From contig NZ_CP150269.1 of assembly GCF_037976825.1 (NCBI RefSeq), positions 2,307,501 to 2,371,500 on the forward strand: DNA of 64,000 nucleotides. The letters run 5' to 3'. Under the pieces are notes generated by a model that searched no databases, was not told where the DNA came from, and saw only the letters and a program-made list of their open reading frames with translations. Shown here piece after piece: positions 7,930-16,680 of the stretch (position 1 is its first letter; each line of letters begins with the position of its first letter). Both the position numbers and the translations under genes were made by a program. This DNA is from Paenibacillus sp. FSL K6-1330 (GTDB lineage Bacteria > Bacillota > Bacilli > Paenibacillales > Paenibacillaceae).

Positions 7930-9747
7930 ATGAGTACCGGACAAGGTAATATTCCGGATGATGTCATTGAGGAAGTACTGGCCAAAAGCGATATTGTGGA
8001 CACGGTCAGCAAATACGTGCATCTTACCAAACAAGGGAAATACCTGAAGGGCTTGTGCCCGTTTCACTCAGAGAAGACTCCTTCCTTTACGGTTACACCG
8101 GAACGCCAAATCTTTTACTGCTATGGCTGCGGTAAGGGCGGAAACGCCATTAAATTTAGAATGGAAATCGAAGGATTTTCTTTCCCCGAAGCCGTAAAGA
8201 CAATGGCAGAAGAGAATGATATCTCGTTGCCGGAAGGTCAAGGAGTTCCCGTAATTCCTCGTAATCCGGAAAAAGAACGTTTGATTGAAGCCTATGAGCT
8301 TAGCGCCAAGCTGTACCATTTCCTGTTGAAGAATACGGAGCATGGTACAGAAGCCATGAAGTATTTACGATCCCGTGGAATGAGCGACAAAATGATTGAC
8401 CAGTTCCAAATCGGTTATGCGCCAGATCGTTGGGACACGCTGGTTCAGTTCCTGACGAAGCGAGCCTTTGACTTGAAAGAGATGGAAAAGGGCGGTTTAT
8501 TATCCGCAAGAAATGAACAAGAAGGCTATCTCGACCGTTTTCGCGGACGAATCATGTTTCCGATACATGACCGCAGCGGCAAGGTCATTGCTTTTGCTGG
8601 CAGAATACTGGGGGACGGTCAACCGAAGTATCTGAATTCCCCGGAGACACTTCTATTTAATAAGAGCCGCACATTGTACAACCTGCACCAGGCAAAGACA
8701 TCCATACGCAAATTGCGTCAAATTCTGTTATTCGAAGGTTACGGTGATGTCATTTCGTCATGGGAAGCAGGACTTCACAATGGTGTGGCAACGATGGGGA
8801 CCTCTCTAACGGAAAACCAAGTAGCAATCATGAAATCGGTGGCTGAAGAAGTTGTTGTTGTCTATGACGGTGATAAAGCCGGTATGGCTGCTGCGTTAAA
8901 AGTCATTCCAATGCTGGAAGGCGTTGGTCTCAGAGTACGAATCGCTTTGGTGAACGAAGGAATGGATCCCGATGATTACATCCGCAAATTCGGTGCCGAG
9001 CGTTTCAGGCATGTAGTAGAAACAGCTGTTTCAACAACAAAATTTAGACTTATATATCTGAAGAAAAACCATATACTGCTAGAAGAAGATGGTAAGATTG
9101 CGTACGCCAAAGAGGCATTGCCCATTATCGCAGTACTGAATTCCTCAACTGAACGAGAAGTTTACTTGAGGGAATTGTCCTCCGAGCTTCATCTTTCCTA
9201 CGAAAGTCTTAAGCAGGATTGCAATCTGCTACGGCAATCGATGCAAAAAAAGATGGGCGATGGGGATAATAAGGAAAAAAGGTGGAATAATGGTAGGCAT
9301 AAAAAAGGGCGCCAGCCCGCCCCGGTACTTCTGCCTGCTTACCATGCTGCAGAACGGCGGCTGCTGTCGCTGATGCTGCAGGATGCGGAAGCCGCGCGAT
9401 ACGTTGGCGATCGCCTGGGAGAAGCGTTTAATATTGAAGATCATGCGGCAATTGCTGCTTATCTATATGCTTTTTACGCACAGGGTAAATCTCCGGATAT
9501 CAGCCGTTTCATGTCATCGCTCCACGACGATCGTTTGGAAATGACGGTCAGCTCGATCATGATGATGGAAGCACCAGCCGAGTGGAATGTTCAAGTGCTC
9601 GATGATTGCATACGTGAGGTGCTGAAATTTCCGCAGCAGAGAGAGATCGACCAGAAAAAAGAAGAGATGATAAAAGCGGAGCGCTCAGGTGATTTTTTGC
9701 GAGCCGCACAAATTGCAAGTGAGATTATCGCCCTAGAAAGACAATGA
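7930..9747 (+). CDS. dnaG: DNA primase DnaG
   Basis: A 605-residue primase that makes RNA primers at the replication fork. The N-terminal CHC2 zinc finger (CPFHSEKTPSFTV, then FYCYGCGKGG) is at about residues 40-70. The TOPRIM core follows with FEGYGDVIS near residue 270 and VVYDGDKAGM near 313. The C-terminal 150 residues correspond to the DnaB-helicase-binding domain. ATG 7930 has AAGGTGG at proper spacing; the in-frame GTG at 7903 lacks such a site. It is followed 39 bases later by sigA: the classic primase-sigma operon. Confidence 0.96.
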   Translation: MSTGQGNIPDDVIEEVLAKSDIVDTVSKYVHLTKQGKYLKGLCPFHSEKTPSFTVTPERQIFYCYGCGKGGNAIKFRMEIEGFSFPEAVKTMAEENDISLPEGQGVPVIPRNPEKERLIEAYELSAKLYHFLLKNTEHGTEAMKYLRSRGMSDKMIDQFQIGYAPDRWDTLVQFLTKRAFDLKEMEKGGLLSARNEQEGYLDRFRGRIMFPIHDRSGKVIAFAGRILGDGQPKYLNSPETLLFNKSRTLYNLHQAKTSIRKLRQILLFEGYGDVISSWEAGLHNGVATMGTSLTENQVAIMKSVAEEVVVVYDGDKAGMAAALKVIPMLEGVGLRVRIALVNEGMDPDDYIRKFGAERFRHVVETAVSTTKFRLIYLKKNHILLEEDGKIAYAKEALPIIAVLNSSTEREVYLRELSSELHLSYESLKQDCNLLRQSMQKKMGDGDNKEKRWNNGRHKKGRQPAPVLLPAYHAAERRLLSLMLQDAEAARYVGDRLGEAFNIEDHAAIAAYLYAFYAQGKSPDISRFMSSLHDDRLEMTVSSIMMMEAPAEWNVQVLDDCIREVLKFPQQREIDQKKEEMIKAERSGDFLRAAQIASEIIALERQ

Positions 9748-9786
9748 AGCCCCGCACATTGCTGTTTCTAGGGAGGAGGGAGTCGA

Positions 9787-10920
9787 ATGATGGCGAATGA
9801 TCAGCATACTGAACTAGAAACGGAATTTACGCTGGATCAAGTCAAGGATCAGTTGATTGAACAGGGTAAAAAGAGATCCGTATTGAGCTATAAAGATATT
9901 ATGGAGAAATTATCGCCATTTGATCAGGACACGGAGCAGATGGAAGAGTTCTATGAGCAGCTGGCCGACCTGGGTATCGATGTAGTAAATGAGAATGATG
10001 AAGAGGGTACTCACCGGCAATCGGGAGATTCTGAATCCCATGATAATGAGGATTTTGGGTTTGACGACGATCTTTCACTGCCTCCGGGGATTAAGATTAA
10101 CGATCCGGTGCGGATGTACCTGAAGGAAATTGGACGGGTTCCGCTGTTGTCCGCGGATGATGAGATTGAACTTGCCAACCGGATTGAACAGGGGGATGAG
10201 GAAGCCAAGCGCCGTCTGGCCGAAGCCAACCTGCGTCTTGTTGTAAGTATCGCGAAGCGTTATGTCGGACGAGGAATGCTGTTCCTGGATTTGATTCAGG
10301 AGGGCAACATGGGTTTGATCAAAGCCGTGGAGAAGTTCGATTACAAAAAGGGTTTCAAATTCAGTACGTATGCAACCTGGTGGATTCGCCAAGCGATCAC
10401 CCGTGCTATTGCTGACCAGGCCCGTACCATCCGAATTCCTGTGCATATGGTGGAGACCATCAACAAACTGATTCGTGTATCCAGACAGCTTCTGCAGGAG
10501 CTCGGACGCGAGCCTTCGCCGGAGGAAATTGCTGCAGAGATGGAACTCAGTGTTGAGAAAGTTCGGGAGATTATGAAGATTGCCCAGGAGCCGGTTTCGC
10601 TGGAAACGCCAATCGGTGAAGAAGACGATTCCCATCTTGGCGATTTCATCGAGGATCAGGAAGCGCTCGCTCCTGCGGATGCGGCTGCTTACGAACTTCT
10701 AAAGGAACAGCTCGAAGATGTGCTGGATACGCTGACAGAGCGCGAGGAGAATGTCCTTCGTCTTCGTTTCGGACTCGATGATGGGCGCACGAGAACACTG
10801 GAAGAGGTCGGCAAAGTGTTCGGAGTTACACGCGAACGGATTCGGCAGATCGAAGCGAAAGCGCTCCGTAAGCTTCGTCACCCAAGCCGCAGCAAGCGGT
10901 TAAAGGATTTTCTCGAATAG
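9787..10920 (+). CDS. sigA: RNA polymerase primary sigma factor SigA (RpoD)
   Basis: A 377-residue housekeeping sigma-70 factor. After an acidic region 1.1, region 1.2 ([12 protein letters not shown]) begins near residue 107. Region 2 carries the core-binding and -10 recognition helices ([17 protein letters not shown], then [12 protein letters not shown]). Region 4.2 ([20 protein letters not shown]), the -35-reading helix-turn-helix, is near the end. Length equals Bacillus SigA. The start is ATG 9787 or ATG 9790; a GGGAGGAGGGAG site serves either. A strong terminator follows directly. Confidence 0.98.
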   Translation: MMANDQHTELETEFTLDQVKDQLIEQGKKRSVLSYKDIMEKLSPFDQDTEQMEEFYEQLADLGIDVVNENDEEGTHRQSGDSESHDNEDFGFDDDLSLPPGIKINDPVRMYLKEIGRVPLLSADDEIELANRIEQGDEEAKRRLAEANLRLVVSIAKRYVGRGMLFLDLIQEGNMGLIKAVEKFDYKKGFKFSTYATWWIRQAITRAIADQARTIRIPVHMVETINKLIRVSRQLLQELGREPSPEEIAAEMELSVEKVREIMKIAQEPVSLETPIGEEDDSHLGDFIEDQEALAPADAAAYELLKEQLEDVLDTLTEREENVLRLRFGLDDGRTRTLEEVGKVFGVTRERIRQIEAKALRKLRHPSRSKRLKDFLE

Positions 10921-10930
10921 TTTAATCCAC

Positions 10931-10966
10931 GGACCTTCTGCAGTAACGGCAGCAGGTCCTTTTTTT
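10931..10966 (+). terminator. Intrinsic terminator after sigA
   Basis: GGACCTTCTGC (10931-10941) pairs with GCAGCAGGTCC (10949-10959) with one mismatch, followed by seven T residues. It closes the dnaG-sigA unit. Confidence 0.9.
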
Positions 10967-11177
10967 CGAATTCATGCATTGCATGTATAAGTTTCTTGGT
11001 TATGGAATTTCTTCCTGCATTTGTTTTATTGGTCTTTATTTTAGCTCTTTTTCAGACCCATTGCAAATGACCTGGCACAACTTATTTTCACCGGCTTTGC
11101 CGGTTTGCAGTTTGGTATCGTCTCTGTTAGGGTAAGGAATAGATCGTGATTTGGACGAAAATATGGAATGGTAAGGT

Positions 11178-11945
11178 GTGTCAACCGTGAAATTATCAAG
11201 AAGATTAACGCAAATACTGGAGAAGATTCCACGCGGCAGCCGACTTGCAGATATCGGTTCCGATCATGCCCTGCTGCCTGTGGCTGCCGTAGAGAGCGGA
11301 GCTGCAATTCAAGCGATCGCCGGTGAAGTTAATCCCGGCCCGTATGATGCTGCTGTCAAGCAGGTCATCGAATCAGGGATGACGGATGTCATCAGTGTGC
11401 GAAGAGGAGACGGTTTGAACGTACTCTCAGCCGGTGAGGCCGACGTCATTACGATTGCCGGTATGGGCGGCAGCCTAATTGCAGCGATTTTGGACCGCGG
11501 CATCAATAAGCTGGAAGGCGTCCGCAGGCTGGTTCTGCAGCCAAATGTAGGAGAAGATATCTTGCGTAAATGGCTGTACTCCCATGGCTGGGTGCTGATC
11601 GAGGAGTTGATCCTGGAGGAAGACGGCAAAATTTACGAAGTGCTGATCGCCGAGCCTTCGCATACAACAGACCTGACGAATGAGCAGGTTTACACGGAAA
11701 GGACGATTGGAGACGGTGTCCGGTTATCCACGGACTGGCTTTTCCGGATGGGACCTTGGCTGACGAAGTCCCCGAATCCGGTGTTCTACGATAAATGGAA
11801 GTCGGAGATGGAGAAGCTGGGGTATATTCTTCAATCGCTTTCGCGTTCAGATCTCACCACGGCAGCCGATAAGGCGAGTGAGATTCGATCGGATATCGAG
11901 TTTATTCAGGAGGTGCTGGCATGCTTGCCAAAGGACAAACGGTAA
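11178..11945 (+). CDS. trmK: tRNA (adenine(22)-N(1))-methyltransferase TrmK
   Basis: A 255-residue class I SAM methyltransferase of the TrmK/YqfN family, which makes m1A at position 22 of bacterial tRNAs. The SAM-binding motif I, LADIGSDHALLPV, lies at about residues 23-35, and ITIAGMGGSLI near residue 94 is the family's motif IV region. The start is uncertain: GTG 11178 gives MSTVKLSRRL, matching the length of the Bacillus N-terminus, while GTG 11187 is better placed after AAGGTG. It overlaps the next gene by 25 bases. Confidence 0.92.
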   Translation: MSTVKLSRRLTQILEKIPRGSRLADIGSDHALLPVAAVESGAAIQAIAGEVNPGPYDAAVKQVIESGMTDVISVRRGDGLNVLSAGEADVITIAGMGGSLIAAILDRGINKLEGVRRLVLQPNVGEDILRKWLYSHGWVLIEELILEEDGKIYEVLIAEPSHTTDLTNEQVYTERTIGDGVRLSTDWLFRMGPWLTKSPNPVFYDKWKSEMEKLGYILQSLSRSDLTTAADKASEIRSDIEFIQEVLACLPKDKR

Positions 11946-13036
11946 TTCAATACATGGAGCAATTGGCCCCGAAGCACGTGGCCGAACCCGATGACCGAAT
12001 CGGACTCCAGCTTGGAACATTGCAAAAGGACATACGCACGGTGCTGATAGCACTGGATGTCAATGATGAAGTGGTGGATGAAGCCATTGAACTTGGAGCT
12101 GACCTGATTATCGCGCATCATGCGATCATATACCGTCCGCTGAAACAACTGCAGACGGATACGCCAATGGGCAAGGTATACGAGAAGCTGATCAAACACG
12201 ACATTGCGGTATATATAAGTCATACCAATCTGGACGTAACCGAAGGCGGGATGAACGATTGGATGGCGGAAGCCTTGGGAATCGAGAACACGTCGCCTAT
12301 CCATGACATGCATAATGAGCAGTTGTCCAAGCTGGTGGTATTTGTGCCGAAGAGCCATCATCAAGAGGTGCTGGATGCTGTGCTAGGCGCTGGTGCAGGC
12401 TGGATCGGAAATTACAGCCACTGCAGCTTCAACATCGAGGGCTTTGGCACCTATGTTCCGCGAGAAGGCAGTAATCCTTTTCTAGGTAAGGAAGGCAAGA
12501 TGGAACGTGCAAATGAGGTTCGGATCGAGACGATTGTTCCTCATGCCATCCGAAATAAAGTGATCCAGGCCATGCTGAAGGCGCATCCTTATGAAGAGGT
12601 TGCCTATGATCTGTATGCGATGGATCTTAAGGGTAGATCCCTTGGTCTTGGCCGGGTCGGTAAGCTAAAGGAGCCTAAGACGTTGGCTGAGCTGGTAGAC
12701 GTGGTAAAAGAGAAACTGGAGGTTCCTCATGTTCGTGTCGTAGGTGACCTCGACCGAACCATCCGCAAGGCGGCCGTCATAGGGGGCTCCGGAGGACGCT
12801 ACATGATGAAAGCACTGTTCCGAGGAGCTGATGTGCTGGTCACGGGAGATGTGGATTATCATACGGCACAGGATGCCCTTGCAGCGGGACTTACGATCAT
12901 TGATCCGGGTCATAATGCCGAGAAGATCATGAAGGTCAAAGTGGCCGAGTGGATGGAGCAGAAACTGCAGGAGCATAAGTACGAAACCCGGGTTGTCGCT
13001 TCCCGCATCAATACAGAGCCGTTCCAGTTCGTTTAA
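11921..13036 (+). CDS. yqfO: Nif3-like dinuclear metal center protein (YqfO)
   Basis: A 371-residue NIF3 family protein, often annotated as GTP cyclohydrolase 1 type 2 although this activity is doubtful. Metal ligands appear as AHHAIIYRP (about residues 65-73), SHTNLD near residue 100, and GDVDYHTA and DPGHNAEK near the C-terminus. The middle third is the inserted PII/CutA-like domain found in the Bacillus type. The AGGAGG site lies within the end of trmK, seven bases before ATG, so translation is coupled. The cellular role is unknown, though proximity to trmK is conserved. Confidence 0.92.
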   Translation: MLAKGQTVIQYMEQLAPKHVAEPDDRIGLQLGTLQKDIRTVLIALDVNDEVVDEAIELGADLIIAHHAIIYRPLKQLQTDTPMGKVYEKLIKHDIAVYISHTNLDVTEGGMNDWMAEALGIENTSPIHDMHNEQLSKLVVFVPKSHHQEVLDAVLGAGAGWIGNYSHCSFNIEGFGTYVPREGSNPFLGKEGKMERANEVRIETIVPHAIRNKVIQAMLKAHPYEEVAYDLYAMDLKGRSLGLGRVGKLKEPKTLAELVDVVKEKLEVPHVRVVGDLDRTIRKAAVIGGSGGRYMMKALFRGADVLVTGDVDYHTAQDALAAGLTIIDPGHNAEKIMKVKVAEWMEQKLQEHKYETRVVASRINTEPFQFV

Positions 13037-13144
13037 AGAACAGCATTGTAAGTCATGGAAAAGGGTTCTCTTTTTAACACGTGACCATGAACATTACGTC
13101 GTCCAAGCTGGGAAATTAATCAGTTGTTGTTAATGTTTAATGGG

Positions 13145-13173
13145 TTGTGTACCGCTTCAAATCACTGTATAAT
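13145..13173 (+). promoter_or_regulatory. Sigma-A promoter of rnpB
   Basis: TTGTGT (13145-13150) and TATAAT (13168-13173) are separated by 17 bases. Transcription would start near 13180, a few bases before the P1 stem of RNase P RNA. Confidence 0.8.
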
Positions 13174-13187
13174 ATATAATGTTGTCC

Positions 13188-13596
13188 GGAAAGTTTGACA
13201 GACAATCGCTGGCGGCGTCAAAGCCGCGAGAGGAAAGTCCGGGCTCCATAGGGCAGGGTGCTGGATAACGTCCAGTCAGCGCGAGTTGAAGGATAGTGCC
13301 ACAGAAATGGACCGCCGATGGCCGCCTTAGGGTGGCACAGGCAAGGATGGAACCGAGGTGTAAGAGACCCCGAGGAACGCTGGTGACTTCGTTCCTGGTA
13401 AACCCCACCTGGAGCAAGACCTAATGGGACGCAGTCTCCTTCGAGGAGACAGCCTTAGCCCGAGGCGCGTCCGGGTTGGTCGCTTGAGCCGATTAGTAAT
13501 GATCGGCCTAGATAGATGATTGTCGCTCATGGTGGCAGGGTAGTTCCCGCTATGACCACGAAGAGCACAGAACCCGGCTTACGGAAAGCTTTCCCA
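13188..13596 (+). ncRNA. rnpB: RNase P RNA, type B
   Basis: Catalytic RNA of ribonuclease P, which cleaves the 5' leader from tRNA precursors. Universally conserved pieces are present in order: GAGAGGAAAGTCCGGGCTCC, then GGTAAACCCCACCTGGAGCAA, AGATAGATGATTGTC and CACAGAACCCGGCTTA. The ends form P1: GGAAAGTTT (13188-13196) pairs with AAGCTTTCC (13587-13595). The size of about 410 bases and the Bacillus-like arrangement indicate type B. It has its own promoter and a strong terminator at 13640-13691. Ends are set by the P1 pairing and may be off by a few bases. Confidence 0.96.
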
Positions 13597-13639
13597 ACTG
13601 AACAACATATTGTTTTACGGATATCGCAATGGTACAAGC

Positions 13640-13691
13640 GCGCATTTTCTTTACATTCCTTATCAGGTGTGTAAAGGAAATGCGCGTTTTT
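13640..13691 (+). terminator. Intrinsic terminator after rnpB
   Basis: GCGCATTTTCTTTAC (13640-13654) pairs with GTAAAGGAAATGCGC (13671-13685), a 15-bp stem with one G-T pair, followed by a T run. The repeat array starts only a few bases after this T run. Confidence 0.92.
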
Positions 13692-13694
13692 TCA

Positions 13695-13807
13695 AGATAT
13701 CAGAAAGTATAAACTTCGAAGCTTGGGTCTTCCTGATATCGCAAGAAAAACTTCCTCTAACCGCGGTCTGTCTTCTGAGAAAGTACGTCGATAGACGTTT
13801 TTCTTTT
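13695..13807 (+). repeat. 113-bp structured repeat, tandem copy A
   Basis: First of three head-to-tail copies with an exact 113-base period. It begins AGATATCAGAAAG and ends in GACGTTTTTCTTTT. Stem 1: GATATCAG pairs with CTGATATC across about 30 bases. Stem 2: AAGAAAAAC pairs with GTTTTTCTT and encloses the second half. A short CGTC-GATA-GACG hairpin stands just before the final T run, which makes the end terminator-like. Confidence 0.92.
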
Positions 13808-13920
13808 AGATATCAGAAAGTATAAACTTCGAAGCTTGGGTCTTCCTGATATCGCAAGAAAAACTTCCTCCAACCGCGGTCTGTCTTCTGAGGAAGTACG
13901 TCGATAGACGTTTTTCTTTT
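13808..13920 (+). repeat. 113-bp structured repeat, tandem copy B
   Basis: Nearly identical to copy A over all 113 bases. It differs at TCCTCCAACC (copy A TCCTCTAACC) and CTGAGGAAGT (copy A CTGAGAAAGT). The second change makes the inner arm pair perfectly here: ACTTCCTC with GAGGAAGT. Confidence 0.92.
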
Positions 13921-14033
13921 AGATATCAGAAAGTATAAACTTCGAAGCTTGGGTCTTCCTGATATTGCAAGAAAAACTTCCTCCAACCGCGGTCTGTCTT
14001 CTGAGAAAGTACGTCGATAGACGTTTTTCTTAT
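13921..14033 (+). repeat. 113-bp structured repeat, tandem copy C
   Basis: Third copy, again 113 bases after the previous start. It has GATATTGC where A and B have GATATCGC, and shares the TCCTCCAACC form with B. The copy ends at TTTTTCTTA, after which the sequence becomes unique and leads into the cotD-like gene 110 bases later. Confidence 0.92.
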
Positions 14034-14144
14034 GGTTTTGTGAAAATATTGGGAGTTCATCCGCCCTTTAAGGATAATCGTCCATACCAAATAGCCCTTT
14101 GGGTAATAAGCTATAATCATCAACGGAAAGGAGATGCAAAAAAC

Positions 14145-14423
14145 ATGTCTTGTTTTAACGAAAATCCATGTCCTCCTGTGTCACCGATAGTGTGCGAACC
14201 GATCGTTGTCGTTAGAGACCACTATGTACCGCAAATTGTACCCGTTATTCATCCGATTAAAGTGGTGGATAAGATTCACTGTGTACCTGTAGAAAAACAT
14301 GTATATACGTACAGCGAAGAAGAAGTCGTATCCGAGAAGGCAGGCTATGGCGGAGTTACCGTATCCGGCAAGCGTTCGAAGAAAGCTGCAGCACGTACTA
14401 GCCGTTCCCGCCGCAAGAAATAA
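14145..14423 (+). CDS. CotD-like spore coat protein
   Basis: A 92-residue protein starting MSCFNENPCPPVSP, with a central stretch rich in Val, Pro and His (HYVPQIVPVIHPIKVV) and a basic C-terminus rich in Lys, Arg and Ser. The V-P-x-I-H-P pattern recalls CotD-family inner coat proteins of Bacillus, which are deposited on the forespore. I chose ATG 14145 with AAAGGAG upstream; the frame stays open to 13965, but that extension runs through repeat copy C and is not credible as protein. Family call is moderate; no coat localisation signal is recognisable by eye. Confidence 0.7.
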   Translation: MSCFNENPCPPVSPIVCEPIVVVRDHYVPQIVPVIHPIKVVDKIHCVPVEKHVYTYSEEEVVSEKAGYGGVTVSGKRSKKAAARTSRSRRKK

Positions 14424-14451
14424 ATGTAACGGCGCCTTGCTTCTGAGTATG

Positions 14452-14492
14452 AATAAAGCAGCTAACGCTAGCGAGGCGGAAGCTGCTTTATT
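14452..14492. terminator. Bidirectional terminator between cotD-like gene and protease
   Basis: AATAAAGCAGCT (14452-14463) and AGCTGCTTTATT (14481-14492) form a 12-bp stem located between two convergent genes. T-rich sequence follows on the plus strand; the minus-strand side is weaker. Confidence 0.8.
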
Positions 14493-14501
14493 TCGATTGT
14501 T

Positions 14502-16427
14502 TTATTCCTTTGAGCTGTTTAATTTGCGAAGCTCCCGCTCCAGATTCCGAAGCGTTTGACCTGGCCACATTTGGAGTGGGACTTCGGGCACGCCAACCGA
14601 TTTCAAGGATTGGAAAATATCAATCTGACCATGACCGTAATATTTATCTTTTCCTTTATCGCCAAGATCGACCGCTTGGTTTATCATGGCGTCCATGACT
14701 TCCTGATTGGTCAGGTCAGGGTTAAGGGAACGAATGAGACCGGCCATGGCAGCTGCGTGGGGGCTAGCCATGGAGGTTCCGGATAGAGCCGCGTATTGAT
14801 TCCCTGGAAAGGTGCTTGCAATATTGGTCCCTGGAGCAGCCACGTCGATATAATCGCCGTAGTTGGAATATTCCGCCCGCTTCTGATTGGAATCCGTTGC
14901 GGCGACGGCCAGCACTTCCGGATAGGCGGCAGGATAACCAGGGCGCTCCGTGTTGTCATTGCCTGAGGCGGCAACAAGGACAACGTCACGGTCATAAGCA
15001 TATTTCACGGCATCATGCAGGAACTGGGAGTCCGCATAGTTGCCTAGACTCATATTGATCACCTTGGCTCCGTGATCTGTCGCCCAAATAATCCCTTCTG
15101 CGACGGCATAGGTTGTTCCTGATCCGGATCCGTCAAGCGCTTTGACCGGCATGATTTTGTTGTACCAGCTTACCCCGGCAACACCTTCACCGTTATTGAC
15201 CAGGGCGCCGATGATCCCGGCCACATGCGTTCCATGACCAACATCATCCAAGGGCTGCTTGTCCTTATCTACGATGTTGTACCCTTCCACCAACTGCCCA
15301 TTCAAATCGGAATGCTGAAGATCCACTCCCGTATCAACGACTGCAATGATCACATCTTCACTGCCCCTGGACAAATCCCAGCCCCGGTTCGTCTCAATGA
15401 CGGGCAAATTCCACTGATACTCAGAAAACAGCAAATCATTCGGGATATTGACCTGCGCGTTCGCTCCATCCGGTAAGGAATCCGAGCTTACCCTGGATTG
15501 ATGGATGCGATCATTGGTTAAATAGATGTAGTGAGGCTCGGTATATTTGGGTTTCCACTTCTGCTCGAAATAGGAGCGGAGTTTAAGGTAGTCCATATCC
15601 TTGGAACGGAAAACATAAGCATAGCCAAGTTTCCTCGGAGTTTCACACGATATTTCCTTAGAGATATCGTGGAGCTGCTGTTGTGACGGCTCATTTTGAA
15701 AGGACACCACAATTTCATTTTCGTAAAAGTGACTGGCCTTTTCATTATCATGTCCGGTTTTGACGGTGATGTCGGAGAGGGTATCTGCATGAATGGATTC
15801 GACCTTGAATTTTCCTTCCTTTGGGTACGGAATTAATCGCAGATTCCGCTTCTGGTGATTGCTTACTTCATGCAGTATGCCTTGATTAACCAAAGCAGCG
15901 GCGCCATATTTGCCATCCTTGGACGGCTCGGCAACAACAAAATAAGGCTGTCCCGCGACATTGAACTTGGGTGAATCATAAGTTTCTCCCCGTTTAAGCT
16001 TCTGCTGCGCGATTTGGAAATGATCGGTAATCAGTTTTTTATCTTCTTTGCTCATTTTGGGAAGCAGACCCTGTATATCTGTCATTGTGTTTTGCTTAAG
16101 GTTATACCACCGTACTTGCTGAAAATGCTTGTGAAACTTTTGTTCTTTTTGCGTATAGGCTTTTATTTGACCTGGGCTGCGCAAAGCGTTATTGTTCAGC
16201 ATCCTGCGCAGATGACCTTTTGCATCAATACGGTTTAGTTGATCCGTTGCCTGGATATCGCTTTGCATAGTAAAGTGCTTGGCCTTGTTCTCCTCTTGGG
16301 GCCTTAAAGGCTGTGCCGGTTCAGCTGTTGGAGCAGGCTGTTTCGAACCGGGGATGAACAGTAAGATCAGAAGCGCGCCAAGAACTGACGCTGCACCTAG
16401 GATGCTCCACAGGGTACGAGATTTCAC
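14502..16427 (-). CDS. S8 family subtilisin-like serine protease, membrane-anchored or secreted
   Basis: A 641-residue subtilase. A single hydrophobic segment (about residues 8-25) follows a short basic start, acting as signal or anchor. Then comes an unusually long N-terminal part of about 330 residues before the catalytic domain, far more than a normal inhibitor propeptide. The catalytic triad is visible as VVDTGVD (Asp about 365), GHGTHVAG (His about 401) and GTSMASPH (Ser about 552). I chose GTG 16427 because GAGGAGG lies seven bases upstream; the in-frame ATG 16448 lacks a site. Substrate is unknown; the gene is monocistronic and convergent with the cotD-like gene. Confidence 0.93.
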   Translation of the reverse strand: MKSRTLWSILGAASVLGALLILLFIPGSKQPAPTAEPAQPLRPQEENKAKHFTMQSDIQATDQLNRIDAKGHLRRMLNNNALRSPGQIKAYTQKEQKFHKHFQQVRWYNLKQNTMTDIQGLLPKMSKEDKKLITDHFQIAQQKLKRGETYDSPKFNVAGQPYFVVAEPSKDGKYGAAALVNQGILHEVSNHQKRNLRLIPYPKEGKFKVESIHADTLSDITVKTGHDNEKASHFYENEIVVSFQNEPSQQQLHDISKEISCETPRKLGYAYVFRSKDMDYLKLRSYFEQKWKPKYTEPHYIYLTNDRIHQSRVSSDSLPDGANAQVNIPNDLLFSEYQWNLPVIETNRGWDLSRGSEDVIIAVVDTGVDLQHSDLNGQLVEGYNIVDKDKQPLDDVGHGTHVAGIIGALVNNGEGVAGVSWYNKIMPVKALDGSGSGTTYAVAEGIIWATDHGAKVINMSLGNYADSQFLHDAVKYAYDRDVVLVAASGNDNTERPGYPAAYPEVLAVAATDSNQKRAEYSNYGDYIDVAAPGTNIASTFPGNQYAALSGTSMASPHAAAMAGLIRSLNPDLTNQEVMDAMINQAVDLGDKGKDKYYGHGQIDIFQSLKSVGVPEVPLQMWPGQTLRNLERELRKLNSSKE

Positions 16428-16680
16428 AAGTTTTCCTCCTCGCCGCATTTCATGATTTAAGTAGTCTTAGCGTGGGAAGAGTGAATCCTTTTTATGCGTT
16501 CCATTTCGTGATAAAACGGATGTAAGTTCGCAAAATGAAATGTACTAAAAATAACCGTGTAAGTGTATTCATGATAGGGATTTCGTTATCCCAAAATTTG
16601 TGTTAGGATAGTACATATTATAACGGCCGCCAGGTTATATGACCTGTAGGGTCACGACCATTTAAGGGGGATCTATCGTA

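Noticed and set aside
13695..14033. CRISPR array
   Set aside because: The 113-base units are joined directly without unique spacers, the repeat is far too long, and no cas genes are present.
13965..14144. N-terminal extension of the cotD-like gene
   Set aside because: The open frame continues into repeat copy C; the binding site AAAGGAG lies before ATG 14145, and similar frames appear in the other copies only because the repeat lacks stops in one frame.
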